A DNA stretch of 64,000 nucleotides from Motilibacter aurantiacus. GTDB lineage: Bacteria > Actinomycetota > Actinomycetes > Motilibacterales > Motilibacteraceae. Shown in pieces: positions 1-8,654 of this stretch. A program made the position numbers and the translations under genes. Under the pieces are notes generated by a model. That model had not been told where the DNA came from. It saw only the letters and a program-made list of their open reading frames with translations, and did no database searches. How positions within the stretch are numbered: position 1 is the stretch's first letter; every line of letters begins with the position of its first letter. The stretch is from the NCBI RefSeq assembly GCF_011250645.1, contig NZ_JAANNO010000001.1:580658-644657 (forward strand), given 5' to 3'.

Positions 1-315
1 CTTGAGCGAGCCGTCGCCCACCCCGAACGTCTTGCCCTCGAACCGGTTGCCCGCCTCGATCACCCGCGCGTCGGTGCCGATGCCGAGCCCGAGCCGGTCG
101 GCCAGCGGCCGAGCGGTCTCCTGGGCCCGCTCGAGCGGGGAGGCGGTGACGTCGACGATGTCGCGGCCGCCGAGCGCCTCGCCCACCCGCACGGCCATCG
201 CCCGGCCGAGGTCGGACAGCGAGTAGCCGGGCAGCCGGCCGTAGAGCACGCCGCGCGGGTTGAACACCTCGCCGTGGCGCACGAGATGGACGCGGGTGGT
301 CTCCTGCTCAGCCAC
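1..315 (-). CDS. Histidine phosphatase family protein (3' end outside window)
   Basis: The 105 codons visible begin with GTG at 315, preceded by an AGGAG ribosome site, and run off the left edge. The N-terminus carries the branch-1 signature [14 protein letters not shown], in which the RHG histidine is the residue phosphorylated during catalysis, followed by [18 protein letters not shown] and the SPLERAQET segment typical of phosphoglycerate-mutase-like phosphatases. The start lies 8 bases inside the end of hemL, so the two are translationally coupled. The hemL-phosphatase order is common in actinobacteria, often followed by thioredoxin-like and cytochrome c biogenesis genes; that continuation is not visible here. 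The substrate cannot be told from sequence. Confidence 0.9.
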   Translation of the reverse strand, partial: MAEQETTRVHLVRHGEVFNPRGVLYGRLPGYSLSDLGRAMAVRVGEALGGRDIVDVTASPLERAQETARPLADRLGLGIGTDARVIEAGNRFEGKTFGVGDGSLK

Positions 316-1627
316 GGGAGGGCTCCTTCGCCGCTGCAGCGGCCTTGGCGGCGGTGGGCAGCGCCTCCGCGACCCGGGCGAGCGCGGCCGAGTCGTGCGC
401 GGCGGACAGGAACCACGCCTCGAAGGCCGAGGGGGGCAGGTACACCCCGGCACCCAGCATGGCGTGGAAGAACGGGCCGTAGCGCCAGGCCTGCTGGGCC
501 TTCGCGCCGGCGTAGTCGACGACCTCGTCCGCGGTGAAGAAGATGCTGAACATGTTGCCCGCGAACTGCACGCGGTGCGCGACGCCCTCCGCGGCCAGGG
601 CGGACGAGGCCAGTGCGGCGAGCTCCTGGGCGGACCGGTCGACCCGGGCGTACGCCTCGGCGTCGGCGGCGCGCAGCGTGGCGAGACCGGCGGCGGTGGC
701 GACGGGGTTCCCGGAGAGGGTGCCGGCCTGGTAGACCGGCCCGGCCGGCGCCAACTGCCCCATGAGGTCGGCCCGTCCCCCGAAGGCGGCCGCCGGGAAG
801 CCTCCGCCCATGACCTTGCCGAAGGTCAGCAGGTCGGGCCGCACGCCCTCCAGGCCGAACCAGCCGGCGGGCGACACGCGGAACCCGGTCATCACCTCGT
901 CGCTGATCAGCAGCGCGCCCTGCTCGTCGCACAGGTCGCGCAGCCCCTGCGTGAAGCCCGGCCGCGGCGGGACCACGCCCATGTTGCCGGCGGCGGCCTC
1001 GGTGATGACGCAGGCGACCTTCCCGTCCGCGGCCGCGAAGGCAGCCCGCACCGCCTCGAGGTCGTTGTAGGCGACCACGACCGTGTCGGCCGCCGCACCG
1101 GCCGTCACCCCCGGGGTGCCCGGGATGCCGAGCGTGGCGACCCCGCTGCCGGCGTCGACGAGCAGGCTGTCGGAGTGGCCGTGGTAGTGGCCCGCGAACT
1201 TGATCACCGTGTCGCGGCCGGTCGCGGCGCGGGCGAGCCGGACCGCCGACATGGTGGCCTCGGTGCCCGAGCTGACCAGCCGGACCTGCTCGACGGGGTC
1301 GATGCGGGCGACGATCTCCTCGGCCAGCTCGAGCTCGTTCACGGTGGGCGCGCCGTACGACGTCCCGAGCGCCGCCTGCCGGGTGACCGCCTCGACCACG
1401 GCCGGGTGCGCGTGGCCCAGCAGGAGCGGGCCCCACGAGCAGACCAGGTCGACGTAGTCGTGGCCGTCGGCGTCGGTGAGGTAGGCCCCCTCGCCCTTGA
1501 CGAAGAAACGCGGGACGCCGCCCACCGCGCGGAAGGCGCGCACCGGGGAGTTGACCCCGCCCGGGCTCACGGCCAGCGCGCGCTCGAAGAGGGTGGCCGA
1601 GGTCGACGCGTCGTCGCGGGATCGCAC
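308..1627 (-). CDS. hemL: Glutamate-1-semialdehyde 2,1-aminomutase
   Basis: This is a 439-residue PLP enzyme of the class III aminotransferase fold that converts glutamate-1-semialdehyde to 5-aminolevulinate in the C5 tetrapyrrole pathway. Visible signatures are the N-terminal [12 protein letters not shown], the cofactor-phosphate loop [10 protein letters not shown], the DEVMTGFR segment and the PLP-lysine motif [13 protein letters not shown] at about residue 271. The GTG start at 1627 has GGAGA about 8 bases upstream; a nearby ATG is out of frame. Length matches the family. It lies 15.5 kb away from the hemA-C-D-B operon, separated by unrelated transport and peptidase genes. Confidence 0.97.
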   Translation of the reverse strand: MRSRDDASTSATLFERALAVSPGGVNSPVRAFRAVGGVPRFFVKGEGAYLTDADGHDYVDLVCSWGPLLLGHAHPAVVEAVTRQAALGTSYGAPTVNELELAEEIVARIDPVEQVRLVSSGTEATMSAVRLARAATGRDTVIKFAGHYHGHSDSLLVDAGSGVATLGIPGTPGVTAGAAADTVVVAYNDLEAVRAAFAAADGKVACVITEAAAGNMGVVPPRPGFTQGLRDLCDEQGALLISDEVMTGFRVSPAGWFGLEGVRPDLLTFGKVMGGGFPAAAFGGRADLMGQLAPAGPVYQAGTLSGNPVATAAGLATLRAADAEAYARVDRSAQELAALASSALAAEGVAHRVQFAGNMFSIFFTADEVVDYAGAKAQQAWRYGPFFHAMLGAGVYLPPSAFEAWFLSAAHDSAALARVAEALPTAAKAAAAAKEPSRG

Positions 1628-1837
1628 AGGGACATTCTCCCTGCTGCCGGGCCGATGGCGCGCGTGGCGTCCACCACGCTCCCCGCGCCCGGCACCGCGC
1701 AAGGCGTTCGCAAGCACCGCCGACCCGCGCGCACAATGGGTCCAGACCGGAACGAACCGGACCGCGGGCCTGCCGCGTCCGCTCCGACGGGGACACGGAC
1801 GCCCCGACCGCGCGATCTGCAGAAGGGCTGCCCGACC

Positions 1838-2311
1838 GTGATGACTCTGCCTGGCCCTGGGGACCTCCTGCTCGGCGGGGCGGTCTACGGGTCGCCCCAG
1901 GAGGCGCCGGCGCTCGCGGCGGGCACCCCGGTCGCCCGGCTCCAGCTGCCCGGCGTCGCCGAGTCGGTGCCGACAGCACGCGCCTTCCTCACCGACCTGC
2001 TGCGCAGGTGGAAGGTGCCCGCGACCGCGGTCGAGGACGTCGAGCTGCTCGTCAGCGAGGTGGCCGGCAACGCCGTGCGCCACGGGCGCGGGGACGTCGC
2101 GGTCGAGGTCAGCAAGTCCGCCGACACCGTGCACATCGAGGTGCACGACGAGGAGCGGTCGATGCCGCAGCTGGTCGACTCCGAGGTCCACCCCGACGCC
2201 GAGGGCGGGCGCGGCATGTGGCTCGTCGACGCACTGGCCGAGCGCTGGGGCACGCGCGGGCTCGACAACGGCAAGGCGGTGTGGTTCGAGGTGGCCGCCC
2301 GTCAGGGGTAG
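1838..2311 (+). CDS. Anti-sigma-type ATP-binding protein (HATPase, RsbW-like)
   Basis: A small GHKL ATPase of about 157 residues. The N-box is [14 protein letters not shown] (Glu and Asn for Mg-ATP), the G1 box IEVHDEE and the G2 box [11 protein letters not shown], all near consensus, so ATP binding is likely intact. There is no sensor or phosphoacceptor domain; such single-domain proteins in actinobacteria act as serine kinases/anti-sigma factors of the RsbW/SpoIIAB type. GTG 1838 and ATG 1841 are adjacent possible starts, with GAAGGG at 1822-1827 favouring GTG. No anti-anti-sigma or sigma-B gene is adjacent, so its partner is unknown. It is divergent from hemL. Confidence 0.85.
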   Translation: MMTLPGPGDLLLGGAVYGSPQEAPALAAGTPVARLQLPGVAESVPTARAFLTDLLRRWKVPATAVEDVELLVSEVAGNAVRHGRGDVAVEVSKSADTVHIEVHDEERSMPQLVDSEVHPDAEGGRGMWLVDALAERWGTRGLDNGKAVWFEVAARQG

Positions 2312-2335
2312 CCGTTGCCCGGGGCGACCGTGAGG

Positions 2336-2341
2336 CAGGAT
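2336..2341 (+). promoter_or_regulatory. Candidate -10 box, leaderless start of MFS gene
   Basis: CAGGAT ends 7 bases before the GTG at 2349, the spacing expected when transcription starts on the start codon. No Shine-Dalgarno sequence is present. Confidence 0.35.
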
Positions 2342-2348
2342 CGAGCGA

Positions 2349-3620
2349 GTGCCCCGTCTGCTCCTCGACCTGGCCCCGCTGCGCGAGATCCCTGACTTCC
2401 GCCGGCTGTGGCTCGGCAACAGCCTCTCCGGCGCGGGCGCGCAGCTGACCGCCGTGGCGGTGGGGCTACAGGTCTACGACGTGACCGGCTCGACGTTCGC
2501 GGTCGGGCTGGTGGGCGCGTTCGCGCTCGTCCCGCTGGTCGCGATGGGCCTGTACGGCGGGGCCATCACCGACGCCCACGACCGGCGGCGGGTGGTCCTC
2601 GTCACCGGCCTCGGGATGCTGGCCGTGGCGGCCGCCTTCGCCCTCCAGGCAGGGCTGTCGCTCGACGACGTCTGGCTGCTCTACGTCCTCGTCGCCGTGC
2701 AGCAGGGCTGCTACGCCGTCAGCTCGGCCGCCCGCGCCTCGATCGTCCCGCGCCTGCTGCCGGCGCGGCTGCTGCCGGCGGGCAACGCCCTCAACTCGCT
2801 CTCGATGGGCTTCGCCATGGGCGTCGGGCCGCTCCTGGCCGGCCTGCTCGTGGGTAGGGCCGGCTACGCCATGACGTACGCGGTGGAGGTCGCCCTGCTC
2901 GCGGTGGCCCTCGTCGGCGCTGCCGGCCTGCCGCCGCTGCGCCCCGAGGGCGAAGTCGTCCGCGCCGGGCTCGCGTCGGTGCTGGACGGGCTGCGCTTCC
3001 TGCGCGGGCGGCCGAACCTGCGCATGACGTTCCTCGTCGACCTCTCCGCCATGGTCCTCGCGCTGCCCCGGGTGCTGTTCCCGGCGATCGCCGCCGGCGT
3101 GCTCGGCGGCGGCCCCGGGACCGTCGGCGTGCTGACCGCCGCGATCGCGGTCGGGACCATGGCGGCCGGCCTGCTGTCCGGGCCCCTCGGGGGCGTACGC
3201 CGGCAGGGCCTCGCGGTGCTGGTCTCCGTCGCGGGCTGGGGCTGTGCGGTCGCGTCGTTCGGGCTCGTCGTCATGGCCGCGCCGGGCAACGACGAGAGCT
3301 CGACGCACTGGCTGATCTGGCCCGCGGCGGCGTGCCTGGCCGCGGCGGGCGCGTGCGACGCGGTCAGCGCGGTCTTCCGGTCGACGATCCTGCAGGCGGC
3401 GACCCCGGACGCGCTGCGCGGGCGCCTGCAGGGCGTCTTCCTCGTCGTCGTCGCGGGCGGCCCGCGCCTCGGCGACCTCGTGCTCGGGTCGCTCGCCTCG
3501 TGGACGGCCGACTCGACCGCCGCGCTGCTCGGCGGGCTCGGCTGCGTCACCGCCGTCGTCGTGCTCGCAGCCGTGCAGCCCGGCTTCGCGCGCTACGACG
3601 CGCGGCACCCGGTGCCGTAG
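2349..3620 (+). CDS. MFS transporter, EntS-like
   Basis: A 423-residue integral membrane protein of the major facilitator superfamily. The opening [20 protein letters not shown] and the loop [18 protein letters not shown] (the conserved loop 2-3 motif) are characteristic of the EntS/TetV drug and siderophore exporter branch, and about 12 hydrophobic segments are visible. It likely exports a small molecule by proton antiport; no siderophore or antibiotic biosynthesis gene lies beside it, so the substrate is open. The GTG start has no ribosome site but a CAGGAT box 7 bases upstream. The gene ends 260 bases before a convergent kinase-like gene, with a long hairpin between. Confidence 0.9.
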   Translation: MPRLLLDLAPLREIPDFRRLWLGNSLSGAGAQLTAVAVGLQVYDVTGSTFAVGLVGAFALVPLVAMGLYGGAITDAHDRRRVVLVTGLGMLAVAAAFALQAGLSLDDVWLLYVLVAVQQGCYAVSSAARASIVPRLLPARLLPAGNALNSLSMGFAMGVGPLLAGLLVGRAGYAMTYAVEVALLAVALVGAAGLPPLRPEGEVVRAGLASVLDGLRFLRGRPNLRMTFLVDLSAMVLALPRVLFPAIAAGVLGGGPGTVGVLTAAIAVGTMAAGLLSGPLGGVRRQGLAVLVSVAGWGCAVASFGLVVMAAPGNDESSTHWLIWPAAACLAAAGACDAVSAVFRSTILQAATPDALRGRLQGVFLVVVAGGPRLGDLVLGSLASWTADSTAALLGGLGCVTAVVVLAAVQPGFARYDARHPVP

Positions 3621-3805
3621 CGCCTGCTCCGCGGCCCGTCGCGGTCTGTCGTCGCCGCCGTTGCTGCTGCACGCCTCGCCGCCGTCACTGCGTGCCTTGG
3701 CCGCCGTCGCTGCCTGTCGTGACTGCCGTCGAGTGGCCGCGTGGCCGTCGTCGTTGCGCCACGGGCCCTCGGATGAATGTGACGTCCCGCCCAACCGGCT
3801 TCGGG

Positions 3806-3850
3806 TGAATGGCGCCCTCTGACGATAGGTTCGTCAGAAGGCGCCATTCA
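3806..3850. terminator. 20-bp-stem hairpin between convergent genes
   Basis: The arms at 3806-3825 and 3831-3850 are complementary except for one position (C in one arm, T in the aligned other), separated by the loop TAGGT. It sits between the ends of the MFS gene and of the kinase-like gene and can fold in either transcript. There is no T-tract, as is usual for high-GC actinobacterial terminators. The rest of 3621-3880 shows nothing else. Confidence 0.6.
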
Positions 3851-3880
3851 TCCAGTACGGCGGCGGGGCCCGACGCGGCG

Positions 3881-4561
3881 CTACGCGGCGGGCGGCGCGC
3901 CCAGGGACTCGACGAGGGCGCTCGGCACGACGAGGTCCGCCCGGTCGCGGGTGGCGGCAATGAGCTCGGCGTTGCGCTGGTCCACGTCCTGCACCCAGGC
4001 CCGGGCCGCGTCCGGCGCCTTGCCGAACCGCTCGTGCCGGGCGACCAGCCGGGCGAGGCGGACGTCCTCGTCGAGGTCCACGTACCAGACCTCCGCGATC
4101 GCGGCCCGCGCCCGCCGCCACGCCCGGCCCTCATGGAGCAGGTAGTTGCCTTCAGTGATCACGAGCCGGGCTGCCGGGAGGACCGGGATGCTGCCCGCGA
4201 TCGGCTGCTCGATCGTCCGCTCGAACGCCGGGGCGTACACGGTCTCGCCCGTCTCCTGCAGGGCCCGCTCCAGCAGGGCGGCGTAGCCGTGCGCGTCGAA
4301 CGTGTCGGGCGCCCCCTTGCGCCCGCGCCGCCCCAGCCGGTCCAGCTCGACGTCGGCCAGGTGGTAGCCGTCCATCGGCAGGTGCGCCACCCACTCGCCG
4401 GCCGGCAGGCCTGCGGGCGGGACGTCGCGCAGCGCGGCCAGGAGCTCCTCGGCCAGGGTCGACTTGCCGGCGCCCGGGCTGCCCGTGATGCCGAGGACCG
4501 CACGCGGGCCGTCCGGGGTGACGAGGGACCGGGCGCGCTCGACGAGGTCGGAGAGGTCCAT
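3881..4561 (-). CDS. Sugar/nucleoside kinase-like P-loop protein (FrcK-like)
   Basis: A 226-residue kinase of the uridine kinase/phosphoribulokinase/pantothenate kinase family. The P-loop GITGSPGAGKSTLAEELL lies near residues 24-40; LPMDGYHLADVEL and the GAPDTFDAHGY segment are characteristic of nucleoside/nucleotide kinase family proteins. It is the last gene of the sugar ABC operon, 13 bases after the epimerase. In Sinorhizobium the frcBCAK operon ends with a kinase of this type, which suggests it phosphorylates the imported sugar or its epimerised product. Family assignment is firm; the substrate is inference. Confidence 0.85.
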   Translation of the reverse strand: MDLSDLVERARSLVTPDGPRAVLGITGSPGAGKSTLAEELLAALRDVPPAGLPAGEWVAHLPMDGYHLADVELDRLGRRGRKGAPDTFDAHGYAALLERALQETGETVYAPAFERTIEQPIAGSIPVLPAARLVITEGNYLLHEGRAWRRARAAIAEVWYVDLDEDVRLARLVARHERFGKAPDAARAWVQDVDQRNAELIAATRDRADLVVPSALVESLGAPPAA

Positions 4562-4574
4562 GGCTCCGAGCGTC

Positions 4575-5456
4575 TCAGGCCGCGGCGCGCGGAGCGGCCG
4601 CGGCGAGGCCGTTCGCGATGAACCGGCGGGCGTGCGTCGCGAGGTCCTCGCCGTCGTCCCACAGGTTGCGCCAGATGGCCAGGTCGTTGGACAGCCCGCG
4701 CGCGACGACCGCGGACGAGAAGGACTCGAACGTGATCGGCCCGGTGTAGGAGATGTCGGCCAGGGCGTGGAAGAACGACGTGAAGTCCAGGTGCCCCGAG
4801 CCGAGGTAGCCGCGGTGGTTCTCGCCGATGTGGACGTAGCCGAGCCGGTCACCCACCAGGTGCACGGGGCGCACGAGGTCGTCCTCCTCGATGTTCATGT
4901 GGTACGTGTCGAGGTGGATGAGGACGTTGTCCTCGCCGATGTCGTCGGCCAGCCGCAACGCGTCCGCCGCGGTGTTGATGACGTTGGTCTCGTAGCGGTT
5001 GCAGATCTCCAGGCCGAGCGTCATCCCGCGGCCCTGCGCCTCCTTGGCCAGGCCCTGCAGCACCGAGACGATGTTGCGGCGGCCGGCCTGCGTGAGCGGG
5101 GCGCCGTACTTGCCCAGCGCCGAGTAGAGCGCGCCGGTGAAGTGCGTGCCGCCGAGGTCGCCGGTGATCGCCAGCGACTGCTGCAGCAGCTTCTCCCCGC
5201 GAGCGACGGTGCCCGGGTCGTCGCTCGACACGTCCGCGTCGAAGGCGAGGCCACGAGAGCATGCGACCGCGACGCCGGCCTCCTCGAGCTGGGTGCGGGC
5301 GGCGGGCACGTCGAGGTTGACCGAGTCGTGCAGCGAGATCTCGAGCAGGTCGAAGCCGGCCGCCTTTGTCCTGGCCACGGCGGTCTCGACACTGGCCGGC
5401 GAGGTGTCGCCGACCCAGACGAGGGCGTGGACGCCGAGCGGGTTGGTCGTGGTCAC
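4575..5456 (-). CDS. Ketose 3-epimerase-like sugar isomerase (D-tagatose/D-allulose 3-epimerase family)
   Basis: A 293-residue TIM-barrel protein of the AP-endonuclease-2-like xylose isomerase superfamily. The four metal/catalytic positions of D-tagatose 3-epimerase are all recognisable: Glu in LGLEICNRYETN, Asp in LIHLDTYHMNIEE, His in YVHIGENHRGYLG, and Glu in ITFESFSSAVV. The segment SGHLDFTSFFHAL also matches that subgroup. The GTG start at 5456 follows an AGGAG site. It lies downstream of the sugar ABC transporter genes and upstream of a sugar-kinase-like gene, so it probably interconverts a keto-hexose or pentulose taken up by this transporter. The exact sugar cannot be read from sequence. 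Confidence 0.85.
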   Translation of the reverse strand: MTTTNPLGVHALVWVGDTSPASVETAVARTKAAGFDLLEISLHDSVNLDVPAARTQLEEAGVAVACSRGLAFDADVSSDDPGTVARGEKLLQQSLAITGDLGGTHFTGALYSALGKYGAPLTQAGRRNIVSVLQGLAKEAQGRGMTLGLEICNRYETNVINTAADALRLADDIGEDNVLIHLDTYHMNIEEDDLVRPVHLVGDRLGYVHIGENHRGYLGSGHLDFTSFFHALADISYTGPITFESFSSAVVARGLSNDLAIWRNLWDDGEDLATHARRFIANGLAAAAPRAAA

Positions 5457-5545
5457 GGTGGAGCTCCTGTCCTTGCGGGTGTACGTGGCGCGGCCGGGGC
5501 GGCCGGGCCGGCCCGTGCAGGCGGCCGGCCCGGCCCGGCTCTCGT

Positions 5546-5585
5546 GGCGCGGCTACGCCACGACTCTGAATGGCGCGGCTACGCC
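5546..5585. repeat. Two 14-bp direct repeats that each form a hairpin at the end of the ABC ATPase gene
   Basis: GGCGCGGCTACGCC occurs at 5546-5559 and 5572-5585. Each copy folds on itself (GGCG/CGCC around CGGCTA); the first extends to a 6-bp stem, 5544-5561. The second overlaps the stop codon of the ABC ATPase. They fill the 122-base gap before the epimerase gene and could lower or stabilise distal message. Confidence 0.5.
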
Positions 5586-6379
5586 GCTTGTGCCCCCGTG
5601 ATGAGAGCGACGATCTCCTCGCCCGTGGTCTCGGCGGTGCGGCGGCCCGCGACGCAGCGGCCCGCACGCATGACCCACACCTGGTCCGAGAGGCGCATGA
5701 CCTGCGCGAAGTTGTGGCTGATGAGCAGCACCGCATGGCCCTCGTCGCGCAGCCGGATGATGAGCTCCTCCACACGCGCCGTCTCCTGGACCCCGAGCGC
5801 TGCGGTCGGCTCGTCCATGATGACGAGCTTGGAGCTGAACCCGGCCGCGCGGCAGATCGCGACGGCCTGCCGCTGCCCGCCGGAGAGGCGGCGTACGCGG
5901 CTGTTCACGGCCGGGACGTTGACCGCCAGCCCGGACACCATCTCCTGGGCCCGGCGCTGCATCGCCTTGCGGTTGAGGAACGCCACCGGCCCGAAGCGGG
6001 TCACGATCTCGCGGTTGAGGAACAGGTTCTGCCAGACCGTGAGGTCCTCGACGAGGGCGAGGTTCTGGTGGACCGTCTCGATGCCCGCGTCCCGCGCCTC
6101 CTCGGGCGACCTGAAGTCGATCGGCTTGCCGTCGAAGACGATCTCACCGGCGTCCGGGCGGTGCACGCCGCTGATGCAGCGCACCATCGTCGACTTGCCG
6201 GCGCCGTTGTCGCCGACGATCGCGGTCACCTCTCCCTGGCGCAGGACCAGGTCGACGTCGCGCAGCGCACGGACGTTGCCGAAGGAGATCGACACGTTGC
6301 GGGCCTCGAGCAGCGGCGCGCCCGGGGCGGTCGCAGCGGGAGCCGGGGACAGCTGAACGCCAATTTGCGAGTTCGTCAT
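5579..6379 (-). CDS. Sugar ABC transporter ATP-binding protein (FrcA-like)
   Basis: A 266-residue single-domain ABC ATPase of the CUT2 (ribose/fructose) group. The Walker A GDNGAGKST, signature LSGGQRQAV, Walker B LVIMDEPTAAL and H-loop LLISHN are intact. It is half the length of RbsA/XylG, which carry two ATPase domains, and so resembles FrcA, which must act as a homodimer. Its ATG overlaps the permease stop by 4 bases (ATGA), so the two are made together. The stop codon lies within a small hairpin repeat. It energises the permease encoded just upstream. Confidence 0.93.
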   Translation of the reverse strand: MTNSQIGVQLSPAPAATAPGAPLLEARNVSISFGNVRALRDVDLVLRQGEVTAIVGDNGAGKSTMVRCISGVHRPDAGEIVFDGKPIDFRSPEEARDAGIETVHQNLALVEDLTVWQNLFLNREIVTRFGPVAFLNRKAMQRRAQEMVSGLAVNVPAVNSRVRRLSGGQRQAVAICRAAGFSSKLVIMDEPTAALGVQETARVEELIIRLRDEGHAVLLISHNFAQVMRLSDQVWVMRAGRCVAGRRTAETTGEEIVALITGAQAA

Positions 6380-7416
6380 CGCTGGAACCTCGTGAGGAGA
6401 GCGGCCAGCACCACGACGGCGCCGACGGCGACGGGCTGGTAGAACTGCGAGACGCCGAGCAGGGTCAGGCCGTTGGCCAGGACCGTGATGAGCAGGGCGC
6501 CGACGACCGGGCCGATGATCGTGGCCCGGCCGCCCACGAGGCTCACGCCGCCCAGCACCACCGCGGCGACGGAGTTCAGCAGGAACGACGTGTTCGAGGC
6601 CGGCTCCGCCGCGCCCACCCGGGCCACGAGCAGCACGGCGGCGAGGCCTGCCGCGGTGCCGCTGATCGTGTAGACCGCGATCTTGATGCGGGCCGGGCTG
6701 ATGCCGGTCGCCGCAGCGGCCTCGGAGTTGCCGCCTGCGGCCAGGACGTGGGTGCCGAACCGCGTGCGGAAGAGGACGACGTGGGCGACCAGGGCGACCA
6801 CCGCAGCCACGATGACGGACCAGCCGAAGACGCCGACGCCCTGGGTGGACAGACGGAGCAGGAACCGGTCGATGACGGTGACCGGCTTGCCGTCGGCGAC
6901 GACGAGCGCGACACCGGAAGCCGCAGACAGGGTTCCGAGCGTGACGATGAAGTCGGTGATCTTGCCCTTGCCGATGAGCAGGCCGTTGACCACGCCGACC
7001 ACGGCACCAGCGACGACCGCGGCCGCGCAGCAGAGCACGATGGGCCAGTCCGCCGAGTAGGCGACACCGAAGACGACCGCGCCGAACGTCATGGTGGACG
7101 CGAGCGAGAGGTCGATGCCCCCGGTGGCGACGGTGAAGGTCTGCCCCACCGACAGGACGATCAGGATCGCCGCCGCCGTGAGCATCGCCCGGATGTTGCC
7201 CTCCGACAGGAACGTCGTGTCGGAGGCCTGGAAGACCACCACGAGGGCGACGAGGCCGATCAGGGCCGCCCACTCGGCCCAGAAGCTGATGTCCTTGGCC
7301 CGGCTCAGCACCGCCGCCCGGCCCGTACCCGCGCCGCCCGCTGCCGGGGTCGGCCCGCCCGCCGGGCCCGGGCTGCCGACGGCAGGGCCGCTTCCCTTGA
7401 TCGCGGTGTCTGGCAT
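6376..7416 (-). CDS. Sugar ABC transporter permease (FrcC/RbsC-like)
   Basis: About 346 residues, with a Gly/Pro/Ala-rich cytoplasmic N-terminus of about 40 residues and some 8-10 membrane segments. Family landmarks are GQTFTVATGGIDLSLAS, VVGVVNGLLIGKGKITDFIVTLGT and VVLGGVSLVGGRATIIGPVVG, all characteristic of BPD_transp_2 (CUT2) permeases. ATG 7416 is preferred because GGAAGG lies 6 bases upstream; an in-frame ATG at 7422 directly abuts GGAAGG. The end overlaps the ATPase start by 4 bases. Confidence 0.93.
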   Translation of the reverse strand: MPDTAIKGSGPAVGSPGPAGGPTPAAGGAGTGRAAVLSRAKDISFWAEWAALIGLVALVVVFQASDTTFLSEGNIRAMLTAAAILIVLSVGQTFTVATGGIDLSLASTMTFGAVVFGVAYSADWPIVLCCAAAVVAGAVVGVVNGLLIGKGKITDFIVTLGTLSAASGVALVVADGKPVTVIDRFLLRLSTQGVGVFGWSVIVAAVVALVAHVVLFRTRFGTHVLAAGGNSEAAAATGISPARIKIAVYTISGTAAGLAAVLLVARVGAAEPASNTSFLLNSVAAVVLGGVSLVGGRATIIGPVVGALLITVLANGLTLLGVSQFYQPVAVGAVVVLAALLTRFQR

Positions 7417-7466
7417 GTTCATCCTTCCGATCGCGCTCCGCCTGTGCTTGCCGAGGCCGACGGGCC

Positions 7467-8525
7467 TCAGCCGGCGAGGTCGGCCAGCGGGTTGTCGAAC
7501 TCCTCGAACGGCTGGGGGAACGTGGCGATGGCGTCGGCAGCGACGTCCTTGGTCACGAGGGCGACCGGGGACTCGATGTTCTCCGGCAGGTCCTTGCCCT
7601 GCTCGGCCGCGACGCAGGCCTGCACGCCGAGCGAGCCGATGGCGTACGGGTACTGCGCGACCGTCGCCGTCAGCGTCCCGGCCTGCACGGCCTCCAGCGC
7701 GTCCTTGTTGCCGTCCACGCTGATGACGGAGACCTGGCCGGCCTTGCCGGCGTTGGCGACGGCCTGCGCGGCGCCGAGGCCCATGTCGTCGTTCGCGGCG
7801 AAGATGCCCTTGAGGTCGGGGTTGGCGGTCAGCAGGTCGGTCGCGATGGTCAGCGCCTTCTGCCGCTCCCAGTCGGCCGCCTGGACCGGCAGCGCGGTGA
7901 GCGTGGTCCCGATCGCCTGCGTGAAGCCCTCGATGCGGGCGGCGCTGGTGACGTCACCGGCGAGCCCGCCGATGACGGCGACCTTGCCACTGCCGACGGC
8001 CTCGACCATCTGCTCGCCCGCGAGCTTGCCGGCGTTGACGTTGTTGGTGCCGATGTACGTGGCGGTCTCCAGGCCGGCCGCCTCGGCCGCCTCCGCGTCC
8101 ACGGGCTGGTCGATGTTGACCACCGGAATGCCGCGCGCGGCGATCTGGGCCAGGCCCTGGACCAGGTTGTTGCCCGTGATCGGGTTGACGATGAAGCAGC
8201 CGTAGCTCTGCTGGGCGAGGGCGCTCAGCCGGTCCGCCTGGCCGGTCGTGTCCGTGATGGCCTGGGCGGCCTGCACCTGGACCGTGGTGCCGGAGGTCGA
8301 GGCCTGGCTCTCGATGCCCTCCTGCATGGTCTGGAAGAAGGGGTTGTCCAGGCCCTTGATGACGGCCGCGACGGGCTCGCCGCTGCCGCCCGCCGGAGCG
8401 GAGCCTCCACCCGTCGGGGCGGCGGCGTCCGAGCTGTCGTCCGAGCCGCAGCCCGAGAGCAGCAGGGCGCCGGTGAGCGCAACGGCGCCCATCACCGCGG
8501 GTCGAGCAGCACGCATGGCTCGCAT
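7467..8525 (-). CDS. Sugar ABC transporter substrate-binding lipoprotein (FrcB/RbsB-like)
   Basis: A 352-residue periplasmic-binding-protein type I protein. The first 26 residues form a lipoprotein signal with lipobox LLLSGC, Cys26 being the predicted lipidated residue, followed by a Ser/Gly/Ala linker. The mature part starts VAAVIKGLDNPFFQTMQEGI, typical of ribose/fructose-type receptors, and includes IFAANDDMGLGAAQAV and SVISVDGNKDALEAV. The ATG at 8525 follows GGAGG. It is the first gene of the uptake operon, under a good promoter and divergent from the ROK regulator. Confidence 0.95.
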   Translation of the reverse strand: MRAMRAARPAVMGAVALTGALLLSGCGSDDSSDAAAPTGGGSAPAGGSGEPVAAVIKGLDNPFFQTMQEGIESQASTSGTTVQVQAAQAITDTTGQADRLSALAQQSYGCFIVNPITGNNLVQGLAQIAARGIPVVNIDQPVDAEAAEAAGLETATYIGTNNVNAGKLAGEQMVEAVGSGKVAVIGGLAGDVTSAARIEGFTQAIGTTLTALPVQAADWERQKALTIATDLLTANPDLKGIFAANDDMGLGAAQAVANAGKAGQVSVISVDGNKDALEAVQAGTLTATVAQYPYAIGSLGVQACVAAEQGKDLPENIESPVALVTKDVAADAIATFPQPFEEFDNPLADLAG

Positions 8526-8554
8526 AGGAGCCTCCTTCCGGTTCTGGTACGCCG

Positions 8555-8583
8555 AAGGTAACGAGGCTTCTGCTCGATCACAA
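8555..8583 (-). promoter_or_regulatory. Promoter of the sugar-uptake operon
   Basis: On the minus strand -35 TTGTGA (8583-8578) and -10 TACCTT (8560-8555) are separated by 17 bases. The leader to the ATG at 8525 is about 23 bases and contains GGAGG. Confidence 0.6.
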
Positions 8584-8597
8584 GCGCGTGATGTGAT
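8577..8597. promoter_or_regulatory. Candidate operator for the ROK regulator
   Basis: ATCAC at 8577-8581 is followed by GTGAT at 8588-8592 and again at 8593-8597, giving inverted repeats with two alternative spacings. They overlap the -35 of the uptake operon and lie between the two divergent promoters, as expected for a local repressor. Binding is inferred only. Confidence 0.4.
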
Positions 8598-8619
8598 TGT
8601 TATGGATAGAAGTTGCCCC

Positions 8620-8647
8620 TTGCAGTGTCGTCAATCGTCGCTAGTCT
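8620..8647 (+). promoter_or_regulatory. Promoter of ROK regulator gene, leaderless
   Basis: TTGCAG (8620-8625) and TAGTCT (8642-8647) are spaced by 16 bases, and the -10 ends 7 bases before the GTG at 8655, so the message probably begins on its start codon. Confidence 0.5.
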
Positions 8648-8654
8648 TCCCCGT

